Assembly: GCA_036267955.1 (NCBI GenBank)
Contig: DATAVB010000115.1
Location: 67,133-131,132, forward strand
DNA length: 64,000 nucleotides
DNA from: DATAVB01 sp036267955
GTDB taxonomy: Bacteria > Actinomycetota > Actinomycetes > Mycobacteriales > QHCD01
Direction: 5' to 3'
A model generated the notes under the pieces. That model saw only the letters and a list, made by a program, of their open reading frames with translations. It was not told the DNA's origin and ran no database searches. Numbering within the stretch: position 1 is the stretch's first letter; the number at the start of each line of letters is the position of its first letter. Both the position numbers and the translations under genes were made by a program. Shown here in pieces: positions 59,575-64,000 of the stretch.

Positions 59575-60405
59575 TCAGCTGAAGGAGGCGCCGCGGGCGA
59601 TCAGCAGGGCGGCGTCGACGAGCGCCACCAGGATCGTCACCCGGAACGCGGCCCGGGACTCCGGCCGGCGCGCGGTCGCCACGGCCGCGACCAACAGCGC
59701 CACCGCACCGGCTGCCACGACCGCCAGCACCACGGGCGCCGGCCGACCGGGCCCGAAGGCGAGCAGCAGACTCGCAGCGAGCAGGAACGCCGCCGCCAGC
59801 AGAGCCGATACGGGGCCGCCGAGCCGGTGCGGCAGCCCGCGTACCCCGGTCCGCCGGTCGTCCTCCAGATCGGGCAGCACGTTGGCGAAATGGGCCCCGA
59901 TTCCGAGTACCGCGCCGGCCGTCACCAGCCAGGCCGGCGGCGTTGGATGGCCGGCCAGCCCCAGCACCACGAACGCCGGCAGCCCGCCGAAGCCGATCGC
60001 GTACGGCACCGGTGACAGGACCGTCGACTTGAGGCCCAGGTTGTACGCCCAGGCCGCCGCGACGCCGGCCAGGTGCGCCACCGCGGCCCGCCAGCCGGAC
60101 CCGAACGACAGCGGCACGCACGCCGTCACCGCGACCAGCGCCGCCGTACCCACCACCCGCGCCGACACCACGCCGGTTGGGATCGGCTTGTCCGGCCGGT
60201 CGGTGCGCGCGTCCCGGTCCCGGTCCAGGTAGTCGTTGCTCCAGCCGACCGACAGCTGCCCGGCGAGCACCGCCATCGCCACCCACCAGGTCCCGAGGCC
60301 CCGCCCGGCCGCCGCGGCGAATGCGGTGAACAGCGCCGTCACCGCGACTGTCGGCTCGGGATGGCAGGCCCGCCCCAACCCCACGAACGCCCTCGCGCTG
60401 CGCAT
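59575..60405 (-). CDS. UbiA-family prenyltransferase
   Basis: 276 residues, about eight membrane helices. GRACHPEPTVAVTALFTAF, VGWSNDYLDRDRDARTDRPDKPI (N-D-x-x-D, residues 57-61) and ANVLPDLEDDRRTGVRGLP (second Asp-rich site) are typical. It divides from a methyltransferase gene by only 52 bases, and the acyl-CoA dehydrogenase and type III PKS genes follow. A role in prenylating a polyketide or quinone head group is inferred. Confidence 0.87.
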   Translation of the reverse strand: MRSARAFVGLGRACHPEPTVAVTALFTAFAAAAGRGLGTWWVAMAVLAGQLSVGWSNDYLDRDRDARTDRPDKPIPTGVVSARVVGTAALVAVTACVPLSFGSGWRAAVAHLAGVAAAWAYNLGLKSTVLSPVPYAIGFGGLPAFVVLGLAGHPTPPAWLVTAGAVLGIGAHFANVLPDLEDDRRTGVRGLPHRLGGPVSALLAAAFLLAASLLLAFGPGRPAPVVLAVVAAGAVALLVAAVATARRPESRAAFRVTILVALVDAALLIARGASFS

Positions 60406-60457
60406 GACCGGAGTGTGTCAGCTCGCGTTGATCGTCTCCGGGCAGCATGCTGAGACG

Positions 60458-61204
60458 GTGCCCCCTGCCTCTGCCGCCGTCCGCCCGCGTAACGACCCGG
60501 CACAGTACGACGACCTGGTCGACGCCTGGGGCGCGGACCGCGGCCCGTTCGCGATGCTGCACTGGCTCGCCGCGGCGCGGGCCGAGATCGTTCCGCGGCC
60601 GCGCCGGCCCGGAGCCCTGCTCGTCGATGTCGGCTGCGGCGGTGGCCTGCTGGCTCCGCACCTGGCCGGTTACCGGCATGTCGGTGTCGACATCACACAC
60701 AGCGCCCTCGTCGTGGCCCGCGGTCTCGGGGTCGAGCCGGTGCGGGCCGACGCCGCGCGATTGCCGCTGCGCACCGGCTGTGCCGATGTCGTCGTGGCCG
60801 GCGAGATCCTGGAACACGTCCCGGACCTGCCGTCGGTGCTGGCCGAGTTGTGCCGGGTCCTGGCACCGGGCGGGACGCTGGTGATCGACGCGATCGCGGC
60901 CACCTGGCTGGCCCGGCTGGTGGCGGTGGACATCGCGGAACGGCTGCCCGGCGGACCACCGGCGCGGCTGCACGATCCCGCGCTCTTCGTCGATCGCCGG
61001 CACCTGGTCGAGCTGTGCGCCGGGCACGGGGTGCCGCTGCGGATCCGTGGGCTGCGCCCGTCGGCGATCGGCTACGTCGGTTGGCTGGCCGGGCGTCCGG
61101 CCACCCGGATGGTGCCCAGCCGGCTGAGTGCGGTGCTCTTCCAGGCCGTGGGCGTGAAGGACCGTGCTGAACGAACCGACGTCGCTGCGCGTGATGATCA
61201 GTAG
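60458..61204 (+). CDS. Class I SAM methyltransferase, UbiG/UbiE-like
   Basis: 248 residues. LLVDVGCGGGLLAPHLAGYRHVGVD is SAM motif I with the acidic strand-2 end, DVVVAGEILEHVPDL and LCRVLAPGGTLVIDAI are motifs II and III. The C-terminus LRPSAIGYVGWLAG resembles UbiG-type 3-O-methylation enzymes. GTG at 60458. It is 19 bases from the acyl-CoA dehydrogenase gene, so the two are probably co-transcribed. Confidence 0.9.
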   Translation: MPPASAAVRPRNDPAQYDDLVDAWGADRGPFAMLHWLAAARAEIVPRPRRPGALLVDVGCGGGLLAPHLAGYRHVGVDITHSALVVARGLGVEPVRADAARLPLRTGCADVVVAGEILEHVPDLPSVLAELCRVLAPGGTLVIDAIAATWLARLVAVDIAERLPGGPPARLHDPALFVDRRHLVELCAGHGVPLRIRGLRPSAIGYVGWLAGRPATRMVPSRLSAVLFQAVGVKDRAERTDVAARDDQ

Positions 61205-61223
61205 TGGCAACCGAGAGGACCCG

Positions 61224-62432
61224 ATGAGCGAGCACACGGCCACCCGGAACGACCCGGTCGAACTGGCTCGCGGGCTGGCGGCCGATTTCGCCGGCCGGGC
61301 CGCGGAATCGGACCGGACCGGCAGCTTTCCGGTCGAGGACTTCGCCGATCTGCGGGCCGCCGGCCTGCTCGGTCTGATGGTGCCCGGCCGACTCGGCGGC
61401 CTCGGCGCGGGCTTCGCCGGTTATGCCGAGGTGGCAATGGAGTTGGGCGCCGGCAACGGCGCCACCGCATTGGTGTTCAACATGCACGCCTCGGTGACCG
61501 GCGCGTTGGCGCTCACCCCGGACGAGGTGGCCCGGGCCCTCGGCGTGCCGGACAGTTATTTCCAGATGCGCGACCGGGTGCTGAGCGCCGCCGCGGACGG
61601 TGCGCTGTACGGCGTGGCCATGTCCGAGCGCGGCGCCGGGTCGCGGCTCTCGCAGCTCGCGACCACGTACGAGAAGGTCCCGGAGGGCTGGCGCATCAAC
61701 GGTGCCAAGGCATTCTGCTCCGGCGCCGGACATGCCGACGCCTACCTGGTCGCGGCACGGGCGGGAGACCTGCGGAGCGACTCGGGAGCAGAGCCAGCGA
61801 AGGTGTCGCAGTTCGTGGTGCCCGCCGACACACCAGGCATCGTGGTCGAGGAGACCTGGGACGCGCTCGGGATGCGGGCCACGGCGAGCCATGACCTGCA
61901 CCTGGATGTCGTGGTCGCCGAGGATGCCCTGATCGGCGGCATCGAAGGGCTCGGGGTGCTGCTGGCCCAGGTCATGCCGCAGTGGCTGGTCGCCTCCTAT
62001 GCCGCGGTGTACGTGGGCGTCGCGCAGGCGTCGCTGGACGCCGCGGCGGGGTACGTCACCGAACGCAACCTGGGACGGCTGCCGGCGGTACGGGCGCGGC
62101 TGGGTCGGGCCGACGCCGCGGTCGCCGCGGCCCGGCAGGTGGTACGGGAGGCGGCCCGCCGGGTCGACGTGGCGGCCGGCGACCCGGAGACCAACCGTTG
62201 GGTGTGGCGGGCGAAGCTGCTCGCCGGGCAGACCGCGGCCGAGGTCGCCGCGTCGATGCTGGAGGCGTGCGGGACAGCGGCAACGCGGCGCGGTCATCCG
62301 CTGGAACGGCTCTACCGCGATGCCCGCTGCGGCTCGCTGCAGCCGGCCACCAGCGATGTGTGCGCCGACTGGCTCGGCCTGGCGGCGCTCGGGCTGGATC
62401 CGGAGAACCAGGCGGAGGTGCCGCGATGGTAG
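61224..62432 (+). CDS. Acyl-CoA dehydrogenase family protein with an RSDSGAE insert
   Basis: 402 residues. FAD enzyme with FPVEDFADLRAAGLLGLMVPGRLGG, VAMSERGAGSRLSQL, RINGAKAFCSGAGHADAY, and a C-terminal helical domain (SYAAVYVGVAQASLDAA). Residues 184-191 (R-S-D-S-G-A-E-P) are encoded by a 24-base element also present in an EamA gene at 48.5 kb, placed in a loop of the middle beta domain. ATG at 61224 with GAGAGG six bases upstream. Overlaps the type III PKS by 7 bases. It may oxidise a PKS starter or the product. Confidence 0.88.
   Translation: MSEHTATRNDPVELARGLAADFAGRAAESDRTGSFPVEDFADLRAAGLLGLMVPGRLGGLGAGFAGYAEVAMELGAGNGATALVFNMHASVTGALALTPDEVARALGVPDSYFQMRDRVLSAAADGALYGVAMSERGAGSRLSQLATTYEKVPEGWRINGAKAFCSGAGHADAYLVAARAGDLRSDSGAEPAKVSQFVVPADTPGIVVEETWDALGMRATASHDLHLDVVVAEDALIGGIEGLGVLLAQVMPQWLVASYAAVYVGVAQASLDAAAGYVTERNLGRLPAVRARLGRADAAVAAARQVVREAARRVDVAAGDPETNRWVWRAKLLAGQTAAEVAASMLEACGTAATRRGHPLERLYRDARCGSLQPATSDVCADWLGLAALGLDPENQAEVPRW
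61773..61796. repeat. 24-bp in-frame element, third copy
   Basis: CGGAGCGACTCGGGAGC followed by AGAGCCA, two substitutions from the copies at 48529 and 48565. The reading frame is the same (R-S-D-S-G-A-E), although the host gene is an unrelated acyl-CoA dehydrogenase. Confidence 0.8.
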
Positions 62433-63484
62433 GCGCCCGGATCACCTCGCTGGCGCACGTCGTACCGCCCGGCGTCTCGCAGCAGGGCCTGTGGGACGGC
62501 TACTTCGCGGCGCAGTACGACAACGACGAGCGGGCGGCCCGGATCTGGCGCTCGGCCGGGATCGAGCACCGGCACGGGGTGGTCGACCCGACCCAGGTCG
62601 ACCTCGCCGATTGGACCACGGCCCAACGGATGCAGCGGTTCCTGGTCGAGGCCGTACCGCTGGGCAAGGAGGCCAGCTCCGCGGCGCTGGCCGGCGCGGG
62701 CGTTCCGGCCACCGACATCGGCCTGTTCGCGGTGGCGTCCTGCACCGGATATGTCACGCCCGGCCTGGACATCATTCTGGCCCGCGACCTGGCGATGGAT
62801 CCGTCGGTGCAGCGGCTCGGGATCGGCCACATGGGCTGCTACGCAGCGCTTCCCGGGCTCGGCACCATCTCCGACTTCGCCCGGTCCCGCGGCCGCTCGG
62901 CAATGCTGCTCTGCGCCGAACTGCCGAGCCTGCACGTGCAACGCACGGCCGGCCGGCTCACCTCGGCCGGGATTGAACAACTGGTGGCGCACGCCCTGTT
63001 CGCCGATGCCGCGGCGGCCGTGGTCGTGGCGCCGGACGGGCCGGGATGGGAGGTCGTCGACATCGAGGCCCGCACCGACTCCGACTCCAGCGACTACATG
63101 ACCTGGGAGGTAACCGACACCGGGTTCCGGATGGGGCTGTCGCCGCGGGTGCCCGATGTGCTGGCCCGGCACGTCGGCCCGGTCATCGGGGGGATGCTGG
63201 CCCGGCACGGATTGCGGCCGGACTCGGTGACCGGCTGGGCGGTGCACCCCGGCGGGCCGCGAATCCTGGACGTGGTGGCCGACCGACTCGGCCTGCCCGC
63301 GGAGGCGCTGTCGGCGTCGGAGGACGTGTTGCGGGATTACGGCAACTGCTCCTCGGCGACCGTACTGCTGGTGCTGGAACGGCTGCTGGAGACGCGGACC
63401 TTTTCCGCCGGCGACACCGTCGTGATGCTGGCCTTCGGGCCCGGGCTCACCCTCTACGCCACCCTGCTGCGCTACACCGACTGA
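62426..63484 (+). CDS. Type III polyketide synthase
   Basis: 352 residues, thiolase fold. The catalytic triad is Cys138 (GHMGCYAALPG), His274 (GWAVHPGGPRILD) and Asn307 (YGNCSSAT). It condenses malonyl-CoA units onto a starter without an acyl carrier protein. ASCTGYVTPGLDI and FGPGLTLYATLLR are family blocks. With the neighbouring acyl-CoA dehydrogenase, methyltransferase and UbiA it suggests a methylated, possibly prenylated alkylresorcinol, pyrone or quinone. ATG at 62426. Confidence 0.94.
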   Translation: MVGARITSLAHVVPPGVSQQGLWDGYFAAQYDNDERAARIWRSAGIEHRHGVVDPTQVDLADWTTAQRMQRFLVEAVPLGKEASSAALAGAGVPATDIGLFAVASCTGYVTPGLDIILARDLAMDPSVQRLGIGHMGCYAALPGLGTISDFARSRGRSAMLLCAELPSLHVQRTAGRLTSAGIEQLVAHALFADAAAAVVVAPDGPGWEVVDIEARTDSDSSDYMTWEVTDTGFRMGLSPRVPDVLARHVGPVIGGMLARHGLRPDSVTGWAVHPGGPRILDVVADRLGLPAEALSASEDVLRDYGNCSSATVLLVLERLLETRTFSAGDTVVMLAFGPGLTLYATLLRYTD

Positions 63485-63550
63485 TCATGGAAAAGGAAGC
63501 CAGTGGTCTGTCTGTGATTAAGCACGGTCATATGCTGCGTGCCTTTTGAG

Positions 63551-63970
63551 ACTGCGGCGGCGATGCCGGTGAGTGTTGATCAGCGTGGGGTCCTAGTCGA
63601 CCTCGCGGGCGACGGGATCGGCATCCGATCCTCGCGGCCGTCGACCAACAGATGGGTGGCGGGTCCGCGGCGCCGGATAGCGGCTTCGCCATCTCCAGCA
63701 ATGTCGTCTCCCACATCGCCGGTCAGCTGGTCAAGCACGGTAAGATCAGTAACCCTCACCGTGCGAGTTTAGATATTTATCCGGTGACGGTGACCGGTCC
63801 CTCCGGTCAGCCGGCCGGGGTGGGAATCGGTCAGGGGGTTCCCGACGGATCGGCGGCGCTCACGCCGGTCTGAAGCCCTGCGAGATCAACATCGCGGTCG
63901 ACGGCACACTCGTACGCAGCGCCGCGCAACTGGCCGACGTCCTCGCACAGCTCGATCCACACGCCGCTCA
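63551..63970 (+). pseudogene. htrA-family serine protease remnant with several frameshifts
   Basis: Reading in changing frames gives TAAAMPVSVDQRGVLVDLAGDGIGI (where an intact protease has T-A-A-A-I-N-P-G-N-S-G-G-V-L-V-D), then after a shift near 63626 ILAAVDQQMGGGSAAPDSG, FAISSNVVSHIAGQLVKHGK and NPHRASLDI, and after a shift near 63860 AGLKPCEINIAVDG and RSAAQLADVLAQLDP. These are the end of a trypsin-like domain and a PDZ domain in order. The active-site Ser motif is lost. The protease's front part is not found upstream (63485-63550 shows nothing). It may continue past the right edge. Confidence 0.75.
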
Positions 63971-64000
63971 ACCGCCACGAGCCCGTGAGCCGCCGGCCGG

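Overview
The window is about 64 kb of very GC-rich DNA from an actinobacterium (class Actinomycetes). The evidence is the codon bias, the frequent GTG starts, the succinylase DAP pathway genes, and gene orders that I recall from Mycobacterium: ferredoxin-dapC, dapD-dapE, LOG-folP-DivIVA-like-tag-DUF3117-glgA-glgC, O-methyltransferase-sigE-rseA-htrA-tatB-mrp, and prfB-ftsE-ftsX-smpB. An actinobacterial group 1h [NiFe] hydrogenase locus and a type III polyketide locus suggest a free-living soil or environmental organism. The genus cannot be fixed from the sequence alone.

Layout. 1-6.4 kb: lysine/diaminopimelate genes (ferredoxin, dapC, dapD, dapE), with methylglyoxal synthase and a secreted lysozyme-like protein between them. 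6.4-8.1 kb: a small XRE regulator facing two overlapping clpP genes, a popR-clpP3P4-like arrangement. 8-12.3 kb: a WrbA-type flavoprotein, two LOG proteins, folP, a DivIVA-like protein and DNA glycosylase tag. 12.4-17.1 kb: a reductase, an enoyl-CoA hydratase, DUF3117 and divergent glgA/glgC for glycogen. 17.2-20 kb: a polar amino-acid ABC importer. 20-22.3 kb: a UbiA prenyltransferase and a YdcZ-type transporter. 22.3-28.1 kb: the envelope-stress block (sigE, rseA, htrA, tatB), a transporter relic and mrp. 28.1-31.6 kb: AraC regulator, azlCD and guaB1.

31.7-45.4 kb is the most distinctive block. A FecCD-type metal-chelate ABC importer stands beside hypB-hypA. These are divergent from a long, tightly coupled hydrogenase operon: DUF6390, hhyS, hhyL, NifU-like, DUF5947, DUF6084, a 454-residue unknown, maturation protease, a tiny nested gene, YceI, a YtxH-like protein, a second hypA and hypC. 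A convergent PadR regulator closes the block. hypD, hypE and hypF are not in the window.

45.5-49.4 kb: cupin, DUF1003, a CBS/MgtE-N protein, an EamA transporter and a cold-shock gene. 49.5-54.3 kb: a Tad/Flp pilus operon. 54.3-58.5 kb: PadR, prfB, ftsEX and smpB. 58.5-63.5 kb: an amidohydrolase, then a UbiA prenyltransferase, a methyltransferase, an acyl-CoA dehydrogenase and a type III PKS that look like a small phenolic-lipid or quinone pathway. The right end holds a frameshifted htrA-family pseudogene.

Two families of small repeats cross the window. One is a 60-70 bp palindromic element, present five times between genes, with perfect or near-perfect arms and a conserved CTATAG-centred loop. 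The other is a 24-bp element inserted in frame inside two unrelated proteins, adding an RSDSGAE peptide (twice in an EamA transporter, once in an acyl-CoA dehydrogenase). No tRNA, rRNA or CRISPR array was found.
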